In this document: positions 18,243 to 28,300 of the stretch, one piece after another
Layout: each line of letters starts with the position of its first letter
Position numbering within the stretch: position 1 is the stretch's first letter
Made by a program: the position numbers and the translations under genes
The notes under the pieces: generated by a model
Seen by the model: only the letters and a program-made list of their open reading frames with translations
The model's database searches: none
What the model was told of the DNA's origin: nothing
NCBI GenBank assembly: GCA_026936105.1
Contig: JAIXKI010000004.1
Coordinates: 1 to 64,000, forward strand
Direction of reading: 5' to 3'
From: Chitinophagales bacterium
GTDB lineage: Bacteria > Bacteroidota > Bacteroidia > Chitinophagales > Chitinophagaceae
Length of the DNA stretch: 64,000 bases

Positions 18243-19700
18243 TTAATTTAATAACTCCCTTACATCAGCCACCACACCCGTTATGGCTGTTGCTGCAGCT
18301 GTCAACGGGCTTGCCAGCAATGTTCTTGCTCCTGCGCCCTGTCTTCCTTCAAAATTCCTGTTGGAAGTGGATACGCAGTATTTCCCTGCGGGAATTTTGT
18401 CTTCATTCATTCCCAGGCAGGCGGAGCATCCTGACTGGCGCAGCATGAATCCTGCTTCTTCAAAAATTTTATCAATACCTTCTTCCCTGGCCTGCATTTC
18501 CACCTGGCGGCTTCCGGGCACCACCCACACTTCCACGTTGACGGCTTTCTTTTTCCCTTTTACAAAAGAAGCCACCATGCGGAGGTCTTCTATCCTCGAA
18601 TTGGTGCAACTGCCAATAAAAACATAATCCACTTTTTTGCCTTTGATATTCATGCCCGGCTCCAATCCCATATAGCGAAGTGATTTTTCAAAAGATGCTT
18701 TCTCTTTTTCATCCACTTCACTCAACGAAGGAATATGGCCGGTAACTGGAATGCCCATTCCGGGATTGGTTCCGTAAGTGATCATCGGTTCTATCTCAGC
18801 AGCGTTGATGTTTATTTCCTTGTCGAATTTTGCATTGGCATCGCTGTACAATGTCTTCCAGTAAGCAAGTTTCTTTTCCCATTCCTCACCATGCGGAGCG
18901 AATTTTCTTCCTTTGATGTAATTGAATGTGGTTTCATCGGGAGCTATCATTCCTCCTCTGGCGCCCATTTCAATGCTCATATTGCAAATGGTCATTCTTG
19001 CCTCCATGCTCAGTGAACGGATGGTGGAGCCTGCATATTCAACGAAATATCCTGTGGCGCCGCTTGCAGATATTTTTGAGATGATGTGAAGGATAATGTC
19101 TTTTGAAACCACTCCTTTGTTTAAAACGCCATCAATGTGAATACGCATCAGTTTGGGTTTGCTCTGCAGGATGCACTGTGTTGCCATCACCATTTCCACT
19201 TCGCTGGTGCCTATACCGAATGCAATAGCGCCGAATGCGCCGTGTGTTGAAGTGTGGCTGTCTCCGCAAACAATGGTCATTCCTGGTTGTGTGATCCCCA
19301 GTTCAGGTCCTATCACATGTACAATGCCCTGGAAGGGGTGACCGAGGCCATACAATTCTACACCATGCTCAGCACAGTTCTTTTTCAATGCTTCTACCTG
19401 GAGCCTGCTCAGTTCTTCTTTGATCGGTAATTCCTGGTGCAGTGTAGGTACATTATGATCTGCAGTAGCAACGGTTTGTTTGGGACGGAAGAGCCTGATA
19501 CCTCTGTTATTTAATCCTGTGAAGGCTTGCGGGCTGGTTACTTCATGAATAAAATGTTTATCAATGTAAAAAACTGAGGGGCCACCTTCGATCTTCTTTA
19601 TAATATGCTTATCCCAGATCTTTTCAAATAAGGTACGTCCTCCTCCGCTTCCATTGGAGGAATAAGCCCGGGAAGAATCTGTTTTATTTGTTTCGTTCAT
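18243..19700 (-). CDS. leuC: 3-isopropylmalate dehydratase large subunit
   Basis: A 485-residue aconitase-family subunit binding a 4Fe-4S cluster. Cluster cysteines are visible in [13 protein letters not shown] and [13 protein letters not shown], with substrate-site arginine in [24 protein letters not shown] and [15 protein letters not shown] are further LeuC marks. The protein has about 20 extra Ser/Asn/Gly-rich residues before the usual [10 protein letters not shown] start; no in-frame ATG lies closer, so the extension seems real or the true start is a rarer codon. It lies 20 bases after leuA. Confidence 0.95.
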   Translation of the reverse strand: MNETNKTDSSRAYSSNGSGGGRTLFEKIWDKHIIKKIEGGPSVFYIDKHFIHEVTSPQAFTGLNNRGIRLFRPKQTVATADHNVPTLHQELPIKEELSRLQVEALKKNCAEHGVELYGLGHPFQGIVHVIGPELGITQPGMTIVCGDSHTSTHGAFGAIAFGIGTSEVEMVMATQCILQSKPKLMRIHIDGVLNKGVVSKDIILHIISKISASGATGYFVEYAGSTIRSLSMEARMTICNMSIEMGARGGMIAPDETTFNYIKGRKFAPHGEEWEKKLAYWKTLYSDANAKFDKEININAAEIEPMITYGTNPGMGIPVTGHIPSLSEVDEKEKASFEKSLRYMGLEPGMNIKGKKVDYVFIGSCTNSRIEDLRMVASFVKGKKKAVNVEVWVVPGSRQVEMQAREEGIDKIFEEAGFMLRQSGCSACLGMNEDKIPAGKYCVSTSNRNFEGRQGAGARTLLASPLTAAATAITGVVADVRELLN

Positions 19701-19720
19701 CTTTTTTGTCCGGTTATTAA

Positions 19721-20890
19721 TTATAAAGTCACCGTGCTTTTTTGATGTTGTTTAGCCATGGCTACCAGGTCAGGATCTTCCACTTCCTTCTTTTTGTCGG
19801 CTACAGAGAGGAAAGTGTTGTACAATTCATCAATATCGTTCCTGTCGAATTGGAAGCCGAGCTTTTGAAAACGGTAGGCCAAAGCGCTTCTTCCGCTTCT
19901 TGCTGTCAATACGATCTTTGAACTGTCGGCTCCCACTTCTTCAGGATTGATGATTTCATAGGTCAATGCGTTTTTCAAAAAGCCATCCTGGTGTATCCCC
20001 GATGAATGCGAGAACGCATTGCTTCCCACGATAGCTTTATTAGGTTGCACCGGCATTCTCATTGTGTCCGAAACCCGGCGGCTGATTGGATTTAACTGTT
20101 CGGTTTTTATGTTCGTGCAGAAACCAAGGTGTTTGTGTTGACGGATGATCATAACCACTTCTTCCAGCGAAGTGTTACCCGCTCTTTCTCCCAGTCCGTT
20201 CACAGTGCATTCAATTTGCCTTGCTCCTGCTATAACGCCCGAGATGGAATTGGCAGTTGCCAAACCAAGGTCATTGTGGCAATGGCAGGATATGACGGCT
20301 TTGTCAATGTTCGGCACATTATTGACCAGGTAAGCGATCTTTTCGCCGTATTGATAAGGTAAGCAATAGCCGGTGGTATCAGGGATATTTACAACGGTAG
20401 CGCCGGCACTGATCACGGCTTCGATCACTTTTGCGAGATAATCATTATCTGTCCTTCCGGCATCTTCCGCATAAAACTCTACATCATCTGTAAAATTTTT
20501 TGCCCATTTCACGCATTGAATGGCTCTTTGCAGGATTTCTTCCCTTGTGGAGTTGAATTTGGATTTGATATGATAGTCAGAAGTTCCTATTCCTGTATGT
20601 ATCCTCGGTTTTGAGGCATGCTTCAAAGCTTGAGCAGCCGTTTCGATATCCTTTTGAACGGCCCTGCTCAGCCCGCAAACTGTTGCATTTTTAATATGCT
20701 TTGCTATCTGGCTCACCGACTCAAAGTCTCCGGGAGATGAAATAGGGAAACCCGCTTCAATAATGTCAACGCCAAGATCTTCCAGTTGCAATGCCAGTTC
20801 CAGTTTTTCTATTGTATTCAACTTGCATCCGGGAACCTGCTCGCCATCCCTGAGTGTGGTGTCGAAAATGTAAACTCTGTCTTTGGGCAT
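19721..20890 (-). CDS. leuA: 2-isopropylmalate synthase, short form
   Basis: A 389-residue enzyme condensing acetyl-CoA and 2-oxoisovalerate, the first step to leucine. The catalytic TIM barrel shows [13 protein letters not shown] at the N-terminus, the metal-binding [13 protein letters not shown], and [15 protein letters not shown]. Subdomains after the barrel are present ([14 protein letters not shown] and the [10 protein letters not shown] helix), but the roughly 120-residue C-terminal LeuA allosteric domain found in the 520-residue enzymes is absent. Classical leucine feedback through that domain is therefore not expected. The paralogues homocitrate synthase and citramalate synthase are less likely given leuCDB directly downstream. 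Confidence 0.93.
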   Translation of the reverse strand: MPKDRVYIFDTTLRDGEQVPGCKLNTIEKLELALQLEDLGVDIIEAGFPISSPGDFESVSQIAKHIKNATVCGLSRAVQKDIETAAQALKHASKPRIHTGIGTSDYHIKSKFNSTREEILQRAIQCVKWAKNFTDDVEFYAEDAGRTDNDYLAKVIEAVISAGATVVNIPDTTGYCLPYQYGEKIAYLVNNVPNIDKAVISCHCHNDLGLATANSISGVIAGARQIECTVNGLGERAGNTSLEEVVMIIRQHKHLGFCTNIKTEQLNPISRRVSDTMRMPVQPNKAIVGSNAFSHSSGIHQDGFLKNALTYEIINPEEVGADSSKIVLTARSGRSALAYRFQKLGFQFDRNDIDELYNTFLSVADKKKEVEDPDLVAMAKQHQKSTVTL

Positions 20891-20920
20891 AATTAAAAAT
20901 AAATTAGGAGGGAAGAAATT

Positions 20921-20976
20921 GCAGGCTGCTTATTTTTGTGCTGCTTGCCGTTAACACAAAATGACAAACAACCTGC
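20921..20976 (-). promoter_or_regulatory. Folded leuA 5' leader
   Basis: In the minus-strand RNA GCAGGTTG (20969-20976) can pair with CAGCCTGC (20921-20928; one G-U), and inside it TTTTGTG (20955-20961) with CACAAAA (20934-20940). The result is a nested stem covering most of the leader from about 20975 to the leuA ATG. I see no leader peptide and no T-run, so it is not an attenuator of the his/ilv kind. Its function is unknown. Confidence 0.4.
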
Positions 20977-20980
20977 ACAG

Positions 20981-21013
20981 CTAAATTACCGGCACTATAG
21001 CGGGTGCTCAAAA
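20981..21013 (-). promoter_or_regulatory. leuA promoter
   Basis: TTTTG (21009-21013), a 20-base spacer and TAATTTAG (20981-20988; one mismatch to TAnnTTTG) on the minus strand fit the Bacteroidota promoter layout. They give a 5' leader of roughly 85 bases before leuA. The 211-base region is shared with the divergent gene at 21102. Confidence 0.5.
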
Positions 21014-21101
21014 CAAAATAACACAGGTTTTACACTGCGCAAAGAGCTGTTATTCCGCTGAAATGCAGTACAGTCAAGGGTTTTAGACAAAAGGAATTAC
21101 G

Positions 21102-22679
21102 ATGGCCAACCGTTCCGCCGATATGTTGTTTCAACTGGTGAAGTCTCTGGAGAAGTCTGAAAAGAGAAATTTCAAACTTTTTGTGAGAAGGAACTCCTCA
21201 TCGGAAGACCTGAAGACCATCCGGCTTTTTGATGCCCTGGATAAGATGAATGAATATGATGAGAAGATTCTTTTGCAAAGAACCAAAGGCATCCACAAGA
21301 AACAACTCTCAAATATCAAAGCCGGGTTGTACCGTCAGATACTTTCCAGCCTGCGGCTGATACGGGATGAAGATAATATTGACATTCGTCTTCATGAGCA
21401 GATGGACTATGCCCGCATACTTTACAATAAAGGGCTTTACATGCAAAGCCTGAAACAATTGGAAAGGTTGAAAGATCTGGCAAGAGACCATCACCAGCTT
21501 ACCCATTTGCAGCAGGCATTATTCTTTGAAAAGAAGATCGAAGCCTTATATATCACGCATAGCATGCAGGACAGGGCAGAGCAACTTTCTGCCGAGTCAG
21601 ATCAGGTGAATAAACAACTCACCCTGGTGAATCAGTTATCCAATCTTTCGTTGCTGCTTTATGGATGGTATATCAAGCATGGCCATGCAAGAAATCAAAA
21701 TGACCTGAATGAGATCCGTTCTTTTTTTGAAAAACACTTGCCGGCAGGGACATATAAAGCTGAAAGTTTTTATGAAAAACTATACCTCTGCCAATGTTAT
21801 TGCTGGTATGCTTCCATTCGAAGGGATTTTTTACAGTATTACCGGTATTCAAAAAAATGGGTTGACCTTTTTCAGGAGTATCCGGAAGTATTGGCCATAG
21901 AAACGGCTGCCTATATCAAGGGTATGCACAACATGATGAATGCTCTTTTTTATTTGCTGCATGAAAAAAAATTGCATGAGGCCATCAGAAAATTTGAAAG
22001 TTTTGCCAACACCAAACTGGTGCAGCAAAACGAGAACAACCGTATTCTGACCTATGTGTATCTGTACACTGCCCGCATTAATCTGTATTTTCTGAGAGGC
22101 ACTTTCACCAAAGGGCTGAGGCTGGTTCCTTTTCTGGAAGAAATGCTGAAGCAATACGGTATTTATCTTGATGAACACAGGGTATTGGTATTTTATTACA
22201 AGATTGCCTGCCTGTATTTCGGCAGCGGCAATAATGAAAAAGCTATTGACTATCTCAATAAGATCATCAATCTGAAAAGTGATCTCTGGATTGACCTGCA
22301 GTGTTATGCCCGCTTATTGCATTTGATTGCACATTATGAGTTAGGGAATTTTGATCTGCTGGAGTATCTTACCAGATCTGTGTACCGCTATATGGCAAAA
22401 ATGCAAAACCTGAGCAAGGTGGAAGAAGAGATGTTTGCTTTTTTAAGAAGATCGTTTACCATCGGGGCGCATGCCATCCGGCCTGAGTTTGAAAAGTTGT
22501 TGGCTACCCTGAAAAAATATGAAGGAAATCCTCTGGAAAGCAGGGCCTTTGCCTATTTGGATGTGATCTCATGGCTGGAAAGCAAAATCAACAATGTGAA
22601 TGTGCAGGATGTGATAGCAGGGAGGCTAAAATATTTCAAAAAAATCAACCACTCAAAGAATGCGGCTGAAGAAAAATAA
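21102..22679 (+). CDS. Conserved helical-repeat protein of unknown function
   Basis: A 525-residue soluble protein without signal peptide or membrane segment. Its first 110 residues are strongly charged and resemble a small helical domain (SADMLFQLVKSLEKSEKRNFKLFVRR). The rest is helical, with TPR-like pairs such as ARILYNKGLYMQSLKQLERLKDLA (about 105-128) and KIACLYFGSGNNEKAIDYLNKII. I do not recognise a named family. It is divergent from leuA and 20 bases upstream of uxaA on the same strand, so it may be co-transcribed with it, but nothing in the sequence ties it to sugar-acid breakdown. Confidence 0.8.
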   Translation: MANRSADMLFQLVKSLEKSEKRNFKLFVRRNSSSEDLKTIRLFDALDKMNEYDEKILLQRTKGIHKKQLSNIKAGLYRQILSSLRLIRDEDNIDIRLHEQMDYARILYNKGLYMQSLKQLERLKDLARDHHQLTHLQQALFFEKKIEALYITHSMQDRAEQLSAESDQVNKQLTLVNQLSNLSLLLYGWYIKHGHARNQNDLNEIRSFFEKHLPAGTYKAESFYEKLYLCQCYCWYASIRRDFLQYYRYSKKWVDLFQEYPEVLAIETAAYIKGMHNMMNALFYLLHEKKLHEAIRKFESFANTKLVQQNENNRILTYVYLYTARINLYFLRGTFTKGLRLVPFLEEMLKQYGIYLDEHRVLVFYYKIACLYFGSGNNEKAIDYLNKIINLKSDLWIDLQCYARLLHLIAHYELGNFDLLEYLTRSVYRYMAKMQNLSKVEEEMFAFLRRSFTIGAHAIRPEFEKLLATLKKYEGNPLESRAFAYLDVISWLESKINNVNVQDVIAGRLKYFKKINHSKNAAEEK

Positions 22680-22699
22680 TCACTAAGTAAAATAAATTT

Positions 22700-24340
22700 A
22701 TGCAACGAATTTTAAAGATCCATCCTGATGATAATGTGATCGTCGCTTTACAAAACCTGAACAAAGGCGAAAGGATCGCTTATGATGGTGAAGAATATGT
22801 GCTTGCCGATAATGTACACGCCAAGCATAAGTTCTTTACACAGGAAATGAAAGAAGGCGACAAAGTGATCATGTATGGAGTATTGGTGGGCGCCATGCAG
22901 CATAGCGCACCCAAAGGCGGTTTGATGACCACTGATAATGTGAAACATGCAGCAGCGCCTTATCATTACCGCCCGTATCATTATGAATGGAAAGCTCCTG
23001 ATGTTTCAAAGTTTGCCGGGAGAACTTTTAACGGTTATCACCGGAGCGATGGCAGGGTAGGTACCGCTAATTACTGGCTTTTTATCCCTACGGTATTTTG
23101 TGAAAACCGGAATATGGATGTGATCCGCGAAGCCTTGCATAATGAATTGGGTTATGCGGTTACCGGTAAATACAAACAGAAGACACATTATTTAGTGGAA
23201 CAGTACAAAAGCGGAGCCAACCTTGATACCATTGACCTTGAGATCGGAGAATCTTTGATCAATACGAATCGCATCTTTAAAAATGTGGATGGAATAAAAT
23301 TTTTAAATCACACCGGTGGTTGTGGCGGCACAAGACAGGATGCGGAAACATTGGGCAGATTGCTGGCTGCTTATGCAGATCATCCGAATGTAGCAGGAGT
23401 CACTGTTTTAAGCCTGGGATGTCAGCATCTGCAACTGAAAGACTTTCTAAATTATCTCAAAGAACGGGATCCTTCTTTTGATAAGCCTCTTTACATTTTC
23501 GAACAACAGCGTTCGCAAAGTGAGGAGCAATTGATTACTGAAGCTATACGGAAAACTTTTCTTGGATTGATAGAGGCAAACAAACAGGAAAGGAAACCTG
23601 CGTCATTGGATAAGCTGGTGATCGGCGTAAAATGTGGTGGCAGCGACGGGTTCAGCGGTATTTCAGCCAATCCTGCTGTAGGTTATTGCTCCGATCTGTT
23701 AGTGGCATTGGGCGGAAAAATTTTGCTGGCAGAATTTCCTGAGCTGTGCGGTGCCGAACAGCAACTGATCGACAGGACAAAAGATGAAGCTGCAGCAAAA
23801 AAATTTATTCGTCTCATGACCGAATACAATGAAGAAGCACACAGAGTGGGATCCGGATTTGAAAATAATCCTTCCCCGGGAAATATCAGGGATGGTCTGA
23901 TCACCGATGCCATAAAAAGTAATGGAGCTGCAAAAAAAGGCGGCACATCTCCTGTAGCAGATGTTTTGGATTACACTGAACCTGCCACAAAACCGGGATT
24001 AAGCCTGGTATGCACTCCCGGAAATGATGTGGAAGCTACTACCGGCAAGGCAGCGGCAGGAGCCACTCTGATACTGTTCACAACCGGGTTGGGAACACCC
24101 ACCGGCAACCCGGTATGCCCGGTCATAAAAATCTCCACGAATACTTCATTATTAAAAAGAATGGGAGATATCATTGACATTAATGCAGGTACTATCATAG
24201 ATGGAGAAAGAACAATTGAAGAAGTAGGTGAAGAACTCCTTGAGTATTGTATCATGGCTGCCGGCGGTGAAGTGGTGCCCAAAGCAGTTCAGCTAAATCA
24301 GGATGATTTTATACCCTGGAAACGTGGGGTAAGTTTGTGA
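22700..24340 (+). CDS. uxaA: Altronate dehydratase family protein
   Basis: A 546-residue UxaA/GarD-family dehydratase. An N-terminal SAF domain (about 1-95; ILKIHPDDNVIVALQNLNKGE) precedes the large catalytic part, where NHTGGCGGTRQDAET, KCGGSDGFSGISANPAVG and PTGNPVCPVIKISTN are conserved family blocks. The usual reaction is D-altronate to 2-keto-3-deoxygluconate in galacturonate catabolism, using a metal ion. Related galactarate dehydratases share these blocks, so substrate is assigned by best fit only. No other uronate genes are nearby, which leaves its pathway role open. Confidence 0.85.
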   Translation: MQRILKIHPDDNVIVALQNLNKGERIAYDGEEYVLADNVHAKHKFFTQEMKEGDKVIMYGVLVGAMQHSAPKGGLMTTDNVKHAAAPYHYRPYHYEWKAPDVSKFAGRTFNGYHRSDGRVGTANYWLFIPTVFCENRNMDVIREALHNELGYAVTGKYKQKTHYLVEQYKSGANLDTIDLEIGESLINTNRIFKNVDGIKFLNHTGGCGGTRQDAETLGRLLAAYADHPNVAGVTVLSLGCQHLQLKDFLNYLKERDPSFDKPLYIFEQQRSQSEEQLITEAIRKTFLGLIEANKQERKPASLDKLVIGVKCGGSDGFSGISANPAVGYCSDLLVALGGKILLAEFPELCGAEQQLIDRTKDEAAAKKFIRLMTEYNEEAHRVGSGFENNPSPGNIRDGLITDAIKSNGAAKKGGTSPVADVLDYTEPATKPGLSLVCTPGNDVEATTGKAAAGATLILFTTGLGTPTGNPVCPVIKISTNTSLLKRMGDIIDINAGTIIDGERTIEEVGEELLEYCIMAAGGEVVPKAVQLNQDDFIPWKRGVSL

Positions 24341-24452
24341 AAGCCGGCATGCGTTGTTGATTATTCTTAATTTTTTTTGTCCGGATTCAGCATTCATTTC
24401 TGATGTTTTGCTTTTCTGTTTTGCAGAAGTTACAGAAGAAGTGTTTCTAAAT

Positions 24453-24474
24453 ATTGTAGTTGTCGTACTACAAT
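24453..24474. promoter_or_regulatory. Inverted repeat upstream of response regulator
   Basis: ATTGTAGT and ACTACAAT, perfect 8-base arms, enclose TGTCGT. No T-run follows on either strand, so an operator or a weak hairpin is more likely than a terminator. It lies about 70 bases before the regulator gene at 24543. The rest of 24341-24542 shows nothing I can name. Confidence 0.4.
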
Positions 24475-24542
24475 TAAAATAGATATTTACCCTCATTCAA
24501 AAGCCCGCTTTAGTCTTAGTTTTACCACAGTAAAATACTACT

Positions 24543-25175
24543 ATGAGCAAGATCACCATTCTATTAGTGGATGACCACAAGCTGGTTAGAGATTCCTGGG
24601 CATTTGTCCTTAACAGCGATCCCCGATTCAAAGTGATTGCTGAAAGTAGCAATGGCAATGATGCCGTAGAAATGGCAAAGGATAAAAAACCGGATATTGT
24701 TTTGATGGATATCAATATGACGCCCATCAATGGTTTTGAAGCAACGAAACTGATTTTGAAAGATTCACCCACATCAAAAGTAATCGGCGTATCCATGCAC
24801 AGCATGCCGGTGTACGCAAAAAAAATGATTCAAAGCGGTGGAATGGGTTACGTTACCAAGAACTCATCGAAAGAAGAATTGATGGAGGCGATCCTTGAAG
24901 TGTATAATGGGCGTAAATATATTTGTAATGAAGTAAAAGATATTATTGCGCTGCATGAGCTGGATGATGCCGGTCAGCCGGACCTTAACTCTTTGTCACG
25001 CCGCGAACTGGACATCGCCGAACTGATTAAGAGCGGCTTTTCATCACGTGAGATAGGAGAGAAACTTGAAATTTCGTTGAAGACAGTTGAAGTGCACCGT
25101 TATAATATTTTGAAGAAACTGCAATTAAAAAATACAGCAGCCCTTGTTAATTTTGTAAATTCTCATGGTATGTAA
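24543..25175 (+). CDS. NarL/FixJ-type response regulator
   Basis: A 210-residue two-domain transcription regulator. The receiver (about 4-120) has acidic residues in LLVDDHKLVRD, the phospho-acceptor Asp56 in IVLMDINMTP and the lysine in GYVTKNSSKEEL. A LuxR-type HTH follows (about 145-205; LSRRELDIAELIKSGFSSREIGEKLEISLKTVEVHR, split here by helix). It precedes the large sensor kinase at 25341, whose HisKA_3 type normally partners NarL-like regulators, so the pair probably forms one phosphorelay. Target genes are unknown. Confidence 0.92.
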   Translation: MSKITILLVDDHKLVRDSWAFVLNSDPRFKVIAESSNGNDAVEMAKDKKPDIVLMDINMTPINGFEATKLILKDSPTSKVIGVSMHSMPVYAKKMIQSGGMGYVTKNSSKEELMEAILEVYNGRKYICNEVKDIIALHELDDAGQPDLNSLSRRELDIAELIKSGFSSREIGEKLEISLKTVEVHRYNILKKLQLKNTAALVNFVNSHGM

Positions 25176-25276
25176 GCAAAGGGAAAAATTAGTTCTTATA
25201 TTTTACTTCTCACACTGTTATTAACGACTTTTCTCTTAAAAGTATCTGAAAGGGTAAAGATTTTAATTTTATCAGC

Positions 25277-25306
25277 TTGTCAGTATCTTTAATATAAATA
25301 TTTTCG
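25277..25306 (+). promoter_or_regulatory. Candidate promoter of PAS sensor kinase
   Basis: TTG at 25277-25279, a 19-base spacer and TATTTTCG at 25299-25306 (one mismatch to TAnnTTTG) lie about 35 bases before the kinase ATG. The kinase may therefore be transcribed separately from the regulator upstream. Confidence 0.45.
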
Positions 25307-25340
25307 TACCAAATCTTTTTTTAATATTTCAGTCTTTCTC

Positions 25341-28300
25341 ATGAAAAAGAAATATCTGAAATCGCTTCCTCCTTTGATCCTGGTGCTGGCAATGTTTATT
25401 GTGGCCGTCATTTATCTTATGATCAGGCTGAACGGGAAAGAGAGAAGGGCTTCCCTATTTGCCAATTCAGGATTACAGTATGTAAGCCAGATAAATAATC
25501 TGGAAAATGCTGCTCATTTTCATAGAGAATCCCTGGGCGAATATGCCCGTGCAAAAGATACGGGCAGCCTGACGCTGACAGACTCTTCCTTAACTAATAT
25601 CATAAAGGTTTTTGATTCGTTGAAAAATACCCTGAAAACAGAAGAAGAGCTTAAGCCTTTATTGGATTCACTGACTTATTATGTAAACAAACGTGTTACT
25701 CTTTCTTCAGAGATCATTTCATTGGGATTGACTTCAAAAAACGGGGAACAGATTTTAGATAGATCCCGGACTTACGGGTATTTCAGCAAGATCTTTAATT
25801 ATAACGGAAAGTTGCAGTCCGAGATTATGCAAATGCTTAAAAGAAGAATTGTGGCAAACGCTCAGGATATATTGCATCTGAGGTATATCCTGATGGCTTC
25901 AGTGCTTTTTTCAATATTTTTTATTTTTCTGATTATCCGGAATTTTATGCTGAATTATTCTTTAAGCAGAAGGCTGGAGAATCAGTTAAAAGATTATAAT
26001 ATTCAGTTGCAAAAAAAGGTTGATGAACGGACGAATGAGTTCAGGAAAAGCGAAGAAAGGTTCCGTACACTGGTGGAACAGGCTTCGGATGCCATTGTTA
26101 TCACCAATAAAGAAGGCGAACTCCTTGAAGTAAATGACAGTTCCTGCACAATGACGGGATATTCAAAAGAGGAATTGCTGAAAATGAATATCAGGGAAAT
26201 TGTTATACAGGAAACTGAACATCAGATGCAGGATGCAGTTGAGCGATTGAAGCACGGTGAACGGCTGCTGAACGAAAGAAGAATAAAAAAGAATGATGGC
26301 GCCTTGTTAGCTATTGAAAGTACATCCAGAATGCTTACCGATGGCCGTATCATATCTATTAACAGAGATATCACAGAAAGAAAAACGGCAGAGGAGGCAT
26401 TAAGAACCAGCGAATTCAACAACAGGATGGTGGTGGAAAACAGGATCATGGGTGTCAGTTGGGCATCCCCTGAAGGGAGGTTGATCAACGTTAATAAGAC
26501 TTTATGCGATATGATGGGTTTTTCCCGGGAAGAACTGATAGGGCAACACTTTTCTGACTTCAGCCATCCGGACGACTTAACGGTTGAAATGGAATTGCTG
26601 GATGGCATTATCCGTGGTGAAACCTCTAACTACGTATTTGAAAAAAGATACCGGAAAAAGAATGGAGACTATTTCTGGGTGGAAGTAAATCTAACAGGCT
26701 ATCATGATCAGGCAACAGGTAAGATCAGTTTTTTTATTGCACTGGTACATGATATCCAGCTCCAAAGGCAAACTGAAGATGCGTTAAAAGAATCTGAAAA
26801 AAAATTAAGACAGGTATTGTCCAGCTACGGGGATATGTTTTATGTGTTGGACAAACAAGGCACGATCATTTTAATCAACGAACTTGCTAAGAAAAGTCTT
26901 TCAACTTTTTGGGGTAAGCCGGTGGACCTGGGAGGCAATATAACTGATCTGACACCCGAGTCAAATAAAGACATATTACAGGAAAGGCTTCAAAAGGTTT
27001 TAAAGGGCGAAACTTTGGAATATGAAGCGTTGGTAAATGTGCCCGGCCATTTAGCATGGTACCTGGTAAGTATGTTCCCGGTCAAAGATGATGAAGGGAA
27101 TATTTATGGTGTTTATGTTTATACCAGGGACATAACAGAAAAGAAAGCTGCTGACGAAAAACTGCAACAGTCTGTCAATCGTTTTGAAATGATCAGCCTT
27201 GCCGTCAATGATGCATTATGGGAATGGGATCTTGAAACCGGAGAATTGTGGGCCAATGAAACACATCAGAGATTATACGGACTTACGGTCAATGATCCGG
27301 TGCCAACCGAAGACCTGTGGCTGGAGTTCATACACCCGGACGAAAGGGCAAAAATGAAAGAAAGCCAGATCAACTCATTAAAATCAGATAAAAATATTTT
27401 TACTTCTGAATACAGATTCAAGCCTTATAGCTCACCCGAATACAGGTATATCTTTGACCGTACGTTCATTCTCAGAAATGAAAAAGGCGAGCCCCTGAAA
27501 AAGATGGGGAGCATGGTGGATATTACGGAAAGAAAAAGGGCGGAAAAGGAATTGATAGAAGCTGAGGCTAAATTCAGAAACCTGGTGGAAGCATCACTGG
27601 TGGGAGTTTATATCATTCAGGATGGGATGCTTGCTTATTTAAATCCCCGGTTAGCGGAGATGATGGGCTATACCGTTTCTGAAATGATGGACAATTTTCC
27701 AATCAGGAAAATGGTGCATCCCGATTACTGGAACCTGGTGGAAGAGAATATTCGTTTGCGACTGGAAGGTTATGTGAAAAGCACTCACTATGAGGTCGAA
27801 TTTATAAAAAAAGACGGCACGGTGATACCGGTTGAGGCATTTGGCAGCAGAACGGATTATATGGGTAAGCCGGCAATCATCGGCTCTGTATTAGACATAA
27901 CTGACCGAAAGAAAGCTGAAAAAGAGATAAGGATTGCCAAAGAATTATCCGATCAGATCATTGAAAGCTTGCCCGGGGTATTTTATCTCTATAATCAAAA
28001 GGGGGTAATGCTGAGATGGAATAAGCATCTGGAAGAGATATCGGGATATTCTCATGATGAAATTGCGAAGATGTCACCGGTACAGTTCTTTGGAGAGGAT
28101 GAGATGGAATATATTAAAGAAAGTATTCAAAAAATATTTGCAGAAGGCGATATCGTCATAGAATCACATATTGTTACCAAAGACAAAAAGCGGATACCTT
28201 TTTATTTCAATGGCGTGAAAATATTTTATGAGTCGGAGTTTTGTGTTTTGGGATTTGGAGTTGATATTTCTGAACAGAAAAAAGCGGCAGAAAAACTCGA

